In this document: one piece after another, positions 48,545-59,194 of the stretch
Numbering within the stretch: position 1 is the first letter of the stretch
How the letters are laid out: each line of letters opens with the position of its first letter
Assembly: GCF_023078275.1 (NCBI RefSeq)
Contig: NC_062982.1
Coordinates: forward strand, 21,586,695 to 21,650,694
Direction: 5' to 3'
Length of the DNA: 64,000 bases
Origin: Leguminivora glycinivorella
Taxonomy: Eukaryota > Arthropoda > Insecta > Lepidoptera > Tortricidae
Notes under the pieces: model-generated
Seen by the model: the letters and a program-made list of their open reading frames with translations, nothing else
Told to the model about the DNA's origin: nothing
Database searches by the model: none
Made by a program: the position numbers and the translations under genes

Positions 48545-48954
48545 AACGATTTGAAGCTGAAAAATGAAAATTTGGGTTGCTCAGTACAGTCCGCAACCAA
48601 GCTGTGAATACAAAGTGCCAAAATTATGTACAAGCAATAAAGTTCTGTATACACATTTTTGTCACTTTGGCTGTATCCATAGCTTTGTTGCTCTCTGTCC
48701 CACTGTTCTGTTTGATGTGCTCACTGTTTGTGCGTCGACGTCGATAAGCGGACTGCGACAGATCTTTTCACGAAAGCTGGCTCGAATGAAGTAAACGAAA
48801 CTTTGTTTGTATGATTGACATCTGCATCGGTATACCTATATGTAGTCGTAACTGTCAAAAGTTTCCATTATATTGGTTAATCTGTCACATAAATGCACAT
48901 TTTCATTCATGCGCATAGATGTAGCGTGAAAAGGGTTTCCTTCGTATTTTTCCG
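48545..48954. other. Unassigned stretch
   Basis: No coding signal or matched repeat. Confidence 0.4.
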
Positions 48955-49060
48955 GAAACGTTCGTATTTGTCATGCTGGTTCAGTCAATGTCAGTACAAC
49001 CACGTACAACGTACTGAGACTGACTGACTGAAATAGCATGACACGTGCGTACGTTGCCGT
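48955..49060. mobile_element. Small hairpin MITE, copy 1
   Basis: ACGTTCGTATTTGTCATGCT, GGTTCAGTCAATGTCAGTAC at the left and the inverted GTACTGAGACTGACTGACTG, AAATAGCATGACAC at the right. A degraded relative with the same words, complemented, is at 53925-54010. Confidence 0.65.
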
Positions 49061-49102
49061 AACAATAAAGGCAAATCTTTTCGCACCATGTCTGTACCAA
49101 CT

Positions 49103-49645
49103 ACTACTGGCGCAGTCGGCAGTGACCTTGCCTGCTACGCCGCGGTCCCGGGTTCGAATCCCGGTAAGGGCATTTATTTGTGTGATGAGCACAGATATTT
49201 GTTCCTGAGTCATGGATGTTTTCTATGTATATAAGTATTTATATATTATATACTACCATTACCATTTATATATTATGTACTAAACCATCTTCCAGATGAT
49301 ATTACAGGAGCATCAAGTGCACCTATTTTTAAGACAAAGCTCAAAAAATGGCTTCTCGAACAGGCGTTCTACGATCATAGGGAGCTATTCTCTGTTAGTT
49401 TGTAGGACAATTAAATAATAACAGTGTTATTTCATTGAATATGCCTAGTCTTAAGATTATGTATTTAAATTAATTCCTAATTTATAATATGTTGACTTGT
49501 AATTGAACACTACCAATAAAATGAATATGAATATGAATATGAATATATATCGTTGTCTGAGTACCCACAACACAAGCCTTCTTGAGCTTACCGTGGGCCT
49601 CAGTCAATCTGTGTAAGAATGTCCTAATATAATATTTATTTATTA
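49103..49645 (+). mobile_element. SINE family 2, copy split by a LINE insertion
   Basis: Head and body at 49103-49250 (ACTGGCGCAGTCGGCAGTGA, GGTTCGAATCC) and 3' part at 49544-49645 (CGTTGTCTGAGTACCCACAA, GTCAATCTGTGTAAGAATGT). The two parts are continuous in the copy at 13161-13412. Confidence 0.85.
49251..49545 (+). pseudogene. LINE ORF2 C-terminal end inserted in the SINE
   Basis: Frame 49281-49405 reads LNHLPDDITGASSAPIFKTK, LKKWLLEQAFYDHRELFSVS and stops. This is the usual last stretch of CR1/Jockey-type ORF2 (LP-DDI...FK-KLK-WLL). 3' UTR of about 110 bp with AATAAAATGAATATGA and a (GAATAT)n tail. Nothing upstream is retained, so it is a strongly 5'-truncated insertion. Confidence 0.75.
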
Positions 49646-49682
49646 TTTACTATACACTACTATAGGTACTATAGGTAGGTAG

Positions 49683-51049
49683 GCTCATTGATTTTTCCAA
49701 TGCGTTCAATGCGGTGGATCATGACTTGTTGCGATTCTTTCTCATCTGAAAGTCTCGCCAAAATCGACCGAGTGGTTTGTGTCCTACCTTGCTGACCGAG
49801 CTCAGGCAGTCAAATCCAGTTGTTCCTTATCTGCCTGGTGTGATCTGAACACTGGAGGGATTTTTTCTCCTCTTTTATTCTCCGTCTTCATTGATCAAAT
49901 CACCTCCAAAATCCGTAGCTCTTACCACTTGTATGCAGATGACCTGCAGCTGTACAGAGACATAGACTCTGCCATTTCGCTGATTAATGACGACCTGGAT
50001 CACATAGCTGAATGGTCCAGTAGCTTCGGTATCAGCGTCAATCCAGCGAAATGTCAGGCTATTATTTTAAGGAAGTCAACATCAGCTGGTAAACCTCGGT
50101 GCTGTTGCCGTTGCACCGATCCTGTTTGATGGCACCGTCATTCCAATATCTAAGCAAGTGAAAGATCTCGGCCTTGTTTTAGACTCAAGCCTCACTTGGA
50201 ATGACCAGGTATCTGAAACCAGTCGTAAAGTGTGTGGAACGCTCCGCTATCTTTATAAATTTAAGAATTTTCTTCCAGTAGGTACTAAGAAATTACTCGT
50301 GCAAGCGCTAATTTTACCAGTTATTGATTATGCAGACGCGTGCATGACTAATATCTCTCAGGAGCATCTCAACAAGCTTGACCGTCTCATTAACAATGGC
50401 ATTCGGTTTATCTTCGGCTTACGCAAATATGACCATATTTCGTCATATCGTCGCCAGTTAAATTGGCTCTCCATTCGTCGTCGTAGGTCCTTTAGAATCC
50501 TAAGCATGTTGTTCTCCATTTTGTTCGAACCCTACTCTCCCAGTTATCTGAAATGTAAATTCACTTTCATTACTCCCCGCCCAGGTTGTGAACTACGTTC
50601 CTCCTGCTCTCTCAAACTCTCCATTCCTTCTCACCGTTGTGGTTTCGTCTCTAACTCCTTCGCCGTCGAGGCAATCCGTCTCTGGAATTCTCTCCCTCTT
50701 TCTATTCGACAAGCCCCAAGCAAACTCGTTTTCAAACGACTGCTCCGCAAGTATCTTCTGACAGAAGAATTCAAATAATGTTCACCATCAGTATATATGT
50801 AATTATATATATTAGTCTATCTTTATATAAATTTATATAAGTATTAGTATTCAACCTTAGTTTTGTAAATTTATGTTTGATGTCACGATTATATGATGTC
50901 TCTGGTAGCTATTATTTCTCCTGCGCCAACATATATGTCTCTGTTTAACCCAATGGTTGACTGGTAGAGAATGCCTTTTGGCATTAAGTCCGCCATTTGT
51001 ACATGTTTCTTTGTTTGTGCAATAAAGTTTAAATAAATAAATAAATAAA
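49683..51049 (+). mobile_element. 5'-truncated LINE with (AAAT)n tail
   Basis: Coding remnant 49684-50778, then a 3' UTR with AATAAAGTTT (51021) and (AAAT)n to 51049. It starts within the RT domain directly after the SINE 3' end. Confidence 0.75.
49684..50778 (+). pseudogene. LINE reverse transcriptase remnant, two frameshifts
   Basis: Frame 1 (49684-49749) reads LIDFSNAFNAVDHDLLRFF and stops. Frame 2 (about 49779-50127) has SYLADRAQAVKSS, a damaged GVPQGS box (LNTGGIFSPLLFSVFID), HLYADDLQLY (YADD codons 49932-49943) and SVNPAKCQAIIL. Frame 3 (about 50158-50778) has KDLGLVLDSSLTW, GTLRYLYKFKNFLP, LPVIDYADACMTN, LDRLINNGIRFIFGLRKYDH, and a C-terminal AIRLWNSLPLSIR...FKRLLRKYLL to the stop at 50778. 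The protein order is normal, so it was one ORF, interrupted by a shift at 49740-49778 and another at 50080-50158. CR1/Jockey-like. Dead. Confidence 0.8.
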
Positions 51050-51224
51050 ATAGGTACCGTAAACGACACTTATTTGCACACTTTACGCGAGTGGTAAAGA
51101 GGAGAGGTAACGTTCGAAGGGCTTGCCCTGTCGTTTATTACATGACCTGATTCCGACAATACGGATGTAGATTCGAGTGAACTTAACTAAATTGAAACGA
51201 TAGTGTCTTGTTACTCTGATTTGT

Positions 51225-51475
51225 TTTAATACTACGTCGGTGGCAAACAGGTATACGGCCCGCCTGATGGAAAGCAGTGACCGTAGGTAATCTATGGACG
51301 CATTCAACTCGAGGGGTGTCAAATGTGCGTTGCCGACCCATTAGAAACTTGTAGATACACTCCTTTTTTGAAGAACCCCATACTGTAGTTCATCGGGAAT
51401 ACCTCGTCAGCTCATTCCACAGCCGGAGCGTTCGGAGGAAATTCCTCTGAAACCGCACGATTAAATCAGAATTGT
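51225..51475 (-). mobile_element. Repeat family J, copy 3
   Basis: TAATACTACGTCGGTGGCAA, TACGGCCCGCCTGATGGAAA, GAGGGGTGTCAAATGTGCGT, GCCGACCCATTAGAAACTTG, and further CATCGGGAATACCTCGTCAG, TCATTCCACAGCCGGAGCGT. Same orientation as the other two copies. The A tail is lost here. Confidence 0.65.
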
Positions 51476-51588
51476 AAAAATACGCTTTATTAAAGTAGTC
51501 CTAGCTCTTTTGTACAACTTATTGATTAATAACCCGTTTTGGTGATGGGCTAAGATTTTCACCACCCCTTTGCGCCCGTGTGTGTACC

Positions 51589-52384
51589 TAGTAGAAATCG
51601 AGTGTCTTCTTCTTCCTCCTACCCTTATCCCACGTTATGTGGGGTCGGTACAACACGTCTTCCTCTTCCATTCTCCTCTATCGTTCGTCATCTCAACACT
51701 CACATCTTTCTTCCTCATATCCTCTTTCACACGATCCATCCAGCGTTGTTTGGGTTTACTCCTCCCTCTCCATCCATCAACCTACATCTCCAACATTCTT
51801 TTGCCTATATGACATTCATCCCTCTTCATTACATGACCGAACCACCCCAACCTGCCACTCCTCATCTTTTCCGTTATAGGCGCAACTTTCAAACTTCCCC
51901 TAATATACTCATTCCTGATCCGATCCATTCTGGTCACTCCACACATCCATCTCAACATTCTCATTTCCGCTACGTGCACTCTCCTTTCATCCTCCACCTT
52001 TGTCGCCCAGCATTCAGATCCATACAATACAACAGGCCTGACAATCGTCTTGTAGATTTTCCCCTTAAGTTTAAGGGGCATCCGTCGATCGCATGTTGTC
52101 CCTGAGACCTGTCGCCATTTCATCCATCCCGCATTTATTCTATTTTTCACGTCACGGTCGATGCTTCCATCATTTTGGAGTAATGACCCAAGGTACCGGA
52201 AGTCGGAGCAGACTGGTAGGTATACACCATCTAAGGCAATAGGGGAAAAACTGGATAGACCACCGAAATCGCAGAACATATGTTCAGTTTTGGTTCTACT
52301 GATTTTCAGTCCCACACTTTCCAGTCTTTCTTGCCATTTTCCCAGTCTGCTCTGGACCTTAAGTGCATAGTAGAAATCGAGTGT
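51589..52384 (-). mobile_element. RTE-like LINE 3' end flanked by a perfect 17-bp target duplication
   Basis: TAGTAGAAATCGAGTGT occurs at 51589-51605 and 52368-52384. The enclosed 762 bp (51606-52367) is a minus-strand 5'-truncated LINE ending in GGAGGAAGAAGAAGA. The duplication is intact on both sides, so the insertion is relatively recent or conserved. Confidence 0.9.
51782..52366 (-). pseudogene. RTE-like reverse transcriptase C-terminal region
   Basis: Open from the truncation point at about 52366 to a TAG at 51784-51782. Order: LKVQSRLGKWQERLESVGLK, ISRTKTEHMFCDF, DGVYLPVCSDFRYLGSLL, SIDRDVKNRINAGWMKWRQV, CDRRMPLKLKGKIYKTIVRP, LYGSECWATK, MRMLRWMCGVTRMDRIRN, and GWFGHVMKRDE. This is the region after the YADD box in RTE-type LINEs and is highly conserved across insects. 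After the TAG the family sequence goes on in the same frame (VDGWRGRSKPKQRWMDRVKE) to a second stop, so the TAG is a probable nonsense mutation. Endonuclease and RT core are missing. The long plus-strand frames over this span are shadows. Confidence 0.8.
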
Positions 52385-52867
52385 AGGATATATAATATAA
52401 TAATAAGTCTAGAATATTCGATATGTTCGTACACTGAGCCAGTTACGTATAATAACCACACTCAATATAAAGGGTTCAACTCAAATGGAAACTCGCCCTG
52501 CCTGTAAGGATCAGACTTTTGGTTTGAAAGTCAAACAATATCCTCTGGCCCACAGAGCGGTAGAAACTTCAATTGATTTCGAGCACATTTTGTGTGTCTT
52601 TGTACGTGTCCTCCCGTTAAAGGAACAATTGATTCTCCATACGATCTTAGTCACGAGATATTGTCAATACGAAGAAAATACACAATTAGATGTATTTAAT
52701 ATAAATTAATATCGGGTTAGTTTTGTGGTGTTTACATCTCTGGCGAGACTTTGCTGGGACGTCAGTCTTCCGCGACTACGGCCAGTGCAACCTGGCCGAA
52801 ACTTTGGGAAAAAAGGTAAAATAATGTTAATTAATCGCGTTCAACCTGTATGTGACTTTAAATATGT
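52385..52867. other. Unassigned stretch with a repeat-like block
   Basis: 52735-52860 contains CTGGGACGTCAGTCTTCCGC, GACTACGGCCAGTGCAACCT, GGCCGAAACTTTGGGAAAAA, which I recognise as a recurrent lepidopteran block, but there is no second copy in the window. Otherwise nothing. Confidence 0.35.
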
Positions 52868-53670
52868 GTATGTCGCAGTAAGATAGATAAAGCCGTTATA
52901 TAGTTATAACCCTAGGGATATAATTATATGTCGTAACATAGTTAAACGAAAGCGATTTATTGCTATCTTACTAGGAATATAACTATAATACGTTACTAGT
53001 TTAGTCAAATAGTTATATGACTGGATTCAGTTTAGTGAAATGATTGTAGACAGGAGTGTGGCGGTGCGGCGGAGGTATAGTTATAACCCTAGGGATATAA
53101 TTATATGCGTTAAGCAAACAAACCACAGTGAAGAATTGTTTAGGGCAAGAATTTGTTAATTATTTCCAATTCAATGTGCTTATTCTCTCTAAACACACAG
53201 ACGGATGGACAGAGTCGCGACATAAGGGTTCCTTTTGATTTTTTTTTGGTATAGAACTATAAAGAACCGGGACTTCCGGTTCCAGTCCCACTTAGAGACG
53301 TATTATAATTATATCCCTAGATTAAGTTTAATCCAGTGATATAATTATATAACTAAACTAGTACCTACCGTATTATAATTATATTCCTAGTAAGATGGTT
53401 ATGAATCGCTTTTGTTTAGCTATGTTACGGCATATAATTATATCCCTAGGGTTATAACTATACCTCTGCCGCACCGTCGCACTCCTGCCTACAATCATTT
53501 CACTAGACTGAATCCAGTACTATGACTATATGACTAAACTAGTAACGTATTATAGTTATATTCCTAGTAAGATAGCAATTAATCGCTTTCGTTTAACTAT
53601 GTTACGACGTATAATTATATTCCTAGGGTTATAACTATATAACGGTTTTATCTATCTTACTGCGACATGT
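52868..53670. mobile_element. Foldback-type element FB-3: 800-bp inverted repeat with tandem subunits
   Basis: Left arm about 52868-53110 and right arm about 53425-53670 pair over about 240 bp: GTCGCAGTAAGATAGATAAA, CCGTTATATAGTTATAACCC, GTAACATAGTTAAACGAAAG, CTATCTTACTAGGAATATAA, CATTTCACTAGACTGAATCC. The right side has an extra unit (53310-53430) that repeats the CCTAGTAAGATGG...GTTACGGC portion. The word CCTAGGGATATAATTATAT or its complement appears about six times. The centre (53115-53290) is unrelated. No ORF. Confidence 0.75.
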
Positions 53671-53703
53671 ACAAAGCGCGAGAACTTAAAGTGTTATATT
53701 TAA

Positions 53704-53835
53704 TATCGTCTTTGGTTAGCGCGATAGTTATAAAATAAAACTATGAAAACGGATTATCTCGCGTGTAATTCATGTATAATATATAAGTATATCACGATTT
53801 TTCGAACTCTTTACAGCGTACGTGGCCAACAGGTA
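53704..53835 (+). repeat. Relic of the 10.4-kb element family
   Basis: TAATATCGTCTTTGGTTAGC, GCGATAGTTATAAAATAAAA, CTATGAAAACGGATTATCTC then TTTTTCGAACTCTTTACAGC GTACGTGGCC. It matches the start of the element at 10447 and, complemented, its 10785-10810 part, that is, an internally shortened copy. Confidence 0.65.
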
Positions 53836-56190
53836 TCAATCTGGTTGATAGAAAAGGCCGGTACAGATGTACCTAGTGCGAAAAAATTTTCCTTCGATGT
53901 TTTATGGAAACTTACGAACATGTCATGTAATTTCAGTCAGTCCCAGTACGACGTAAGTACTGACACTGTCTGAACTAGCATGACAAATTTAATACGAACG
54001 TTTCCTTAACAATACGAGGGAAAAAAAATCACACTAAAACAGGTTAGGAATTTATGAAATGTAATGGAAATAATTATGTGTAAATAATATGTTATCCACT
54101 GCGATGGAACAATGTACCGACATCGTTTATTTTCGTTTGGCGTTTATCGACGTTACTTTGTGATTTTAGCTAGGTCATCAATTGAATAAATTATCACTTC
54201 TATAAAATCAATACCTCGATTTATTTAAGCTTAGCGATAAGAAACAATACAGCCATAACAGAAACTGTTCGAACATTCGCAACAGCTGTTGCTTCATTCC
54301 CTGATCCGCCGCAGGCGGCAGCTTTACGCTAAGCACAATTTCAAATTAAATTTAAACTGAAATATCTACCTTAAAATCTTACCTTAAAAGTTCAATATCA
54401 AAATTAATTTCTTTTTGAGATACACCCTTTTAGTATAGGAGATCGGCTGCACGTTTGAACATGCACGTAGTTAATTACTCAAATACACTGCCCTGACTGT
54501 TACCTGAAACTGTTCCTTATTTTGATAATATAAGGTTCAAAGGAGCCTTGTTAATATTACGTAACCTCTGACATTTGCACTATGACATAGTTTCGAATGA
54601 ATGCACATAATACGAACCATTGACCGACAATCGGTTGCGAATTGGAGTACGTAATGTGACGGAAACGGTTTTGCAGTCGGCTCAAATTGCCTAAGGTGAT
54701 GAATGATCACTGATGATGATGGTCTTAAATAGAAATGTGCCGTAAGAAGTGCATAATTATAATTAATTTTGAGACGACAGTTTGACTTCTGATCCTTATT
54801 TAAGGTCTTCTGTAATGTTGCCTACTTGATATAAAACAGAATTAAATTACGTTCTGAATTTTCTCATGGGAAAGTCCTTTTTTTCGCGGTTTTAGGGGTT
54901 AGTTTTATAGTTAACTGTGATGGTAGTATGACCGTAGCTATCTCAGTAACGCAGTAGTACTCGTAGGAGCCTCATAAAAACGAGAACTGTAACAAATTCG
55001 AAACTACGTCACCCAAACCCCACAAAACATCGAAACTATCGAAAGATCTTTGACACTTGAGTGAAACTATAAAAACGGGGCAAATCGAGGTTCAGTAAAA
55101 CCTTCCAATAAATTGGATACGTAATAAGATACCATCTCACATGTCACTTTCAATTCGGGTTCCGGAGACAAGTCGGTAATAAAAGGGAGGACTTGTATTG
55201 TTGTACTTGGCAGGGAATGTGCTCGACATTCCCGGACGGTGAATTGTTTAGGGTGAATCTCTTTGGGTAAAAGCGCTTGTATACAGAATAAATAGTACAA
55301 ACGTAGGGTAGACTTGCTACAAAACTGAAGTTTGACAGTGGTTCAGAGATGAATCATACATGTTGTCTTTTTTGTTGCATTTATATCAAGTACGTAACGG
55401 ATGCCAAGGTGTACCAATCCTAATTGCTTCGTAGCAATGCGAGCGGTATGGATGTACTAACCCCAAGAATTAGCTGAACGAAGCCGAAAGCGATCCGAAG
55501 ACTGACATGAATAGTTATTGAAACTTTGCGGTTTCGCCACTGCCAATCCAACACAGATTTAATGCATTACGAGTATAGTTACCTTGATATTATATTTTCA
55601 TCCGAATTTGTGTGTTTAATTTGTGTGGATTTATCATCATTATTTAGAAACCCTTAAGCTTAGCTATCGCTATACTAAACGTTTAACTTAGTAAGATTAC
55701 AAAGAGGCTGTAAGTAAGGATCTGATTTCCGATTTCTGACAGCGTTTTTTGAGTGTTCCAAAACGAGGGGTTTGATTAGGAACTGGTCGAAATCCTAGTT
55801 AACATTAGGTACTTAATGATTTTTAAAAGCCGGCAATAGATATTTGTATTTCAAACATTGATGTTTGTCACAATTTCACAAACAATTAGTTCCTTCAAGA
55901 AAAAAGAGGTTTCTCATCTTAAAGACCGGCAAGGCAACGCTCTTGTAACCCTTCTGGTGATTCGGGTGTCCATGATCGTTCTCCTTCAGACGACCCATCT
56001 GCTCGTTTGCCTCCTATCTTATAGAAATCTTTCCTAGATGCAAACATCGTGTTATTCTCGTTATATTCGCAAATGTAGTTTTAATGTTTCCACAAAATTG
56101 CATCTCTAGAGATTCCAAACTGGGTTCATAGCCAACGTCACAGTCGCTAACGCTCCGTAAGCGTATCGTAGCTAGCTCTCTATATCACTC
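53836..56190. other. Unassigned stretch with one MITE relic
   Basis: A relative of the 48.96-kb MITE at 53925-54010 (GTCAGTCCCAGTACGACGTA, TAGCATGACAAATTTAATAC). The remaining 2.2 kb has no motif-bearing frame. The minus frame 55067-55300 (77 codons) is not recognisable. Confidence 0.4.
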
Positions 56191-56395
56191 TACTGTAGAA
56201 CACCTCGGACACTGGCGATCTAATATATGAAAGAGGCGCGTTCCTAGCACACAGTCTAAGCTCGTGTAGGTGAACGCGTACCATGCTTGTATGAGTGAAA
56301 TATTGACAGGGGGTGGGCGGCACTTTCAGCGGGAAGCGGGAGTGGCCATACTGTACGATAGTACTCTTTATTATACCACATAATATATATTATAC
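56191..56395. repeat. Possible dispersed repeat
   Basis: ACTGGCGATCTAATATATGA, AAGAGGCGCGTTCCTAGCAC, AGTCTAAGCTCGTGTAGGTG, GAACGCGTACCATGCTTGTA. It is GC-rich against its flanks and looks familiar from lepidopteran repeats, but there is no second copy in the window. Confidence 0.3.
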
Positions 56396-56638
56396 TGTGA
56401 CTGTAAAGTCGCCGTCAATAGAATTTGTGAACAATGTAAACAAACCTTGTAGTCAAAATGTCTCTAATTTCTACTCTAACTCATCAGATACTGGCTAAAA
56501 CCATGTGTTATATAATCAATTCTTATCACATTATGACCTTCAACCTTCAAAAAATTAAAATTGTGCCAAAATATTGATATTTTATATAATGGTTTGTTTA
56601 CATTGTTGACAATTTCTATTGACATCGATTTTAGTGGC
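56396..56638. mobile_element. MITE with about 45-bp TIRs
   Basis: CCGTCAATAGAATTTGTGAA, CAATGTAAACAAACC at the left and, complemented, TAAAATCGATGTCAATAGAA, ATTGTCAACAATGTAAACAA ACC at the right. AT-rich interior. Non-coding. Confidence 0.75.
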
Positions 56639-57309
56639 GCGACAGAGCTAGACTGCGTTCGATCGCCACGTAGCGTCAATGATTGTCACTTTGGCTAGGC
56701 AGGCTGAAAGAAGGTGAAAGGCAAACCGTGTTTTCGGTCGAGAAATATCAAATTTCTTTACAAATGCATTACCTACACATTTAGTTTAAGTTAAGGACGT
56801 ACCTGCATACTCAGCAATGGAAAAGTATGCTATTACAGGTAGATTTTTTTTCACATTATGACAGATTCATTTTTTTTTTTGGGTGCTTTACTAATATGGA
56901 ATTAATGTAAAATCCTCTCGAGTGACGGCACGGTGAACATCTACTTGATATATTTCTATCCGACTTCTTAAATAGAAATTGGATTTAAAAATAACTACAT
57001 ATGTCCATGATTTTCTTACAATTTGATTCACATATATCTTGCATGGTATAAAATATTTTAGTTTAAAGACAGGTATGTTCCCTATTGAGAGAGACAATCT
57101 ATTGCTGATAGTATAAAGGTGTATACCATTGCTTTGATCATAGTAAGATAGGACTTTGTCATACCAAGTTGGGAACGTTTGAACTTTTGACAGTGACTGG
57201 GTTCTGAATAAGTGATAAGGATAAGTTTTCAAGGTTCCAGTCAACGTTTAACGTTATATCAAAGGGAATAAGTTCAAAGAGGCCCTCAGATTTGAAATAA
57301 GAATGTTTT
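56639..57309. other. Unassigned stretch
   Basis: No matched repeat. A minus frame of 117 codons (56891-57244) has no recognisable motif. Confidence 0.35.
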
Positions 57310-57715
57310 TTTAACCGCCGCCCCAAATCTCAAGGAAGGAAGGTTCTCAATTCGTCTGTATGTTTTTTTTATGTTTGTTCTATTATACCTCCGTCGTTAC
57401 TAGACCGATTTTGAATAAAATGTCTTTGATTGAATGTATATGCATACAGATAGGTCCCATTTTTATCAGAACCCAGTTCTGATAATGGGATCCTAGAGAA
57501 ATCGAGGGAACTCCTGAAATCTGAAGACATACATATGGTGATTTTTATGTTTTTATAAGAACAACATGCATTTACGTACGGAACAGTGACATTTGGTGCA
57601 GTGGAACAGCTGATGAACTCCTCAAATCTGAACGGCACACTTGTAGTGACTTTGGTATTTTTATAAGAATAGCATGCATTTGCGTTCAATACAGTGACAT
57701 TTATTTATTTATTTG
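57310..57715 (-). repeat. Repeat family F, copy 2
   Basis: TTTTTAACCGCCGCCCCAAA, GGAAGGTTCTCAATTCGTCT, AGACCGATTTTGAATAAAAT, GGATCCTAGAGAAATCGAGG, GAACTCCTGAAATC. The family is then partly repeated (GATGAACTCCTCAAATCTGA). Inverted relative to 14400-14755. Confidence 0.6.
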
Positions 57716-58584
57716 AAGAAAAACAAGAAAAACAAGTATTACTTAAATACACCTATGTAGCTATGTTTATTGTATGACGTAGGTACGATGATACAGAAAT
57801 TTTGCTTATGGTTGTAAATTAATTAATTACCTAGTTGAGAACCTGCTGTAATATGTTTTTTGTTTATTTATAATTAAAATAATTAGCTTTATTATAGTGA
57901 ATAATTAATAATAATTTACCAATTAAGTCCTTGTTATTGCCTGAAACACAGGAACTATCCTAGCTCAGGCATTTGTATAAATCATCCCTTATAAAATTCT
58001 TAGTCTTTAAGAAAAACCAATGTACACTTATGTTATTCATAATAAATTATTTCTATTTCTATTTATTTATTTATTTTCGGAACACCAACAGCTATAAATA
58101 ACATTATGCTAATTTAAATAATAACACAAAGCCTATTACAGGTATTCACAGATAGAATTTGAATTTGTTAGAAGATTTGTTCTCTTTGTTATGTTTGTTG
58201 AGCATATTATTGAGTTTTCAAGTCAAATTTTAATAAAAAAAAAAATTGTAATTTAGCTCGATTACCTACTTCTAATCATCGGATTCATGAGGAATTGAGG
58301 AAACTCCTCAAACCTTAACGGTATACGACGTATATTCATTTGTGTTTCCATCAAATAATCAAAGATTTACATTAAAATTAGTTTAAAAAAATACCTACAC
58401 ATTTCTACATAATCCAACATTCGCAAGTATCTTTCACCAGAACCCCAAAAGCAGCGGTTTTTTTTTATATTATCATTAATGGACTTACCTACTCTTATGC
58501 CATTATCATCAATATCAATACAATAAAATTCCATGTTCCGTAAAAAAACATTTTTTTTTACCTTTTGGCGTTCAAACTCTATTG
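57716..58584. other. AT-rich stretch with two apparent retroelement tails
   Basis: TTCATAATAAATTATTTCTA, TTTCTATTTATTTATTTATT (58035-58076) looks like a plus-strand tail meeting a minus-strand (AAAT)n tail. A repeat F fragment (ATGAGGAATTGAGGAAACTC) is at 58287-58306. No coding signal. Confidence 0.4.
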
Positions 58585-58760
58585 CCTACGGGGACCCACA
58601 AACACAAGTTTTTTAAACAAATCGCGATGCCTCTGGTTGACTCCGGTAACTGGCGACAACGTATCCGCATTGCGACACAGCAAGAAAATGTCGCCAGCAT
58701 CCTTAGTACATTGCCTCAAGGGCATATTTCAGATTTAAGCTTAAGTTTTATTCATAGTCT
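58585..58760 (+). pseudogene. LINE ORF C-terminal end, copy 1
   Basis: Reads NWRQRIRIATQQENVASILS, TLPQGHISDLSLSF. Copy 2 near 59.7 kb has LAQRISIAIQRGNVASILGT, MPQGPILDIS then a stop. The shared AxxRGNVASILGTxPQG text is a C-terminal tail I recognise from lepidopteran non-LTR elements. The stop is lost here and the sequence is cut by the MITE at 58763. Confidence 0.6.
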
Positions 58761-58995
58761 TAGGCACTGGTCCCACCGCGAGCTAGTAAGCTATGAGCTA
58801 TCGGCTATATAAACGAACAAAAGATAATCACTCCCGCGTAAATAAAAGAGATACGGCGATGTTTATAGTTACTCGCCCAGCGGTGAGCTATCAATATCGC
58901 CGTGTCTCTTTTATTTGCACGGGAGTGCTTATCTTTTGTTCGTTTTTATAGCCGATAGCTCATAGCTTACTAGCTCGCGGTGGGACCAGTGCCTA
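58761..58995. mobile_element. Long hairpin MITE (GGCACTGGTCCCACC ends), TA target site
   Basis: Element 58763-58993 with arms of about 100 bp that are almost identical: GGCACTGGTCCCACCGCGAG, CTAGTAAGCTATGAGCTATC, GGCTATATAAACGAACAAAA, GATAATCACTCCCG. TA lies at 58761-58762 and 58994-58995. Very little divergence between arms; it sits inside a LINE 3' end. Degraded copy at 41620-41815. Confidence 0.85.
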
Positions 58996-59194
58996 AGGTT
59001 GATATTAAGAAGAAAACATTTTCCAAACAAACAGCCTAAAGGCCCTAAAAACAAATAAACCAACAAAAGCAATTATCAAGTCCAAAAACTTAGCAGCCGG
59101 CCCTTAGTGACAGAACTAACAAAACTGGAAATTAATTAATGAAGGCTTGCCTGAAGGTTCACGCTTTGATCCGTGCGGACCAAAGAGGATCGAG

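Noticed and set aside
51578..52105. 175-codon Ser/His/Pro-rich plus-strand frame
   Set aside because: Antisense of the RTE-like fragment, whose minus frame has clear reverse transcriptase-family text.
55067..55300. 77-codon minus-strand frame as a host exon
   Set aside because: No recognisable motif, and I could not establish splice context; left as unassigned DNA.
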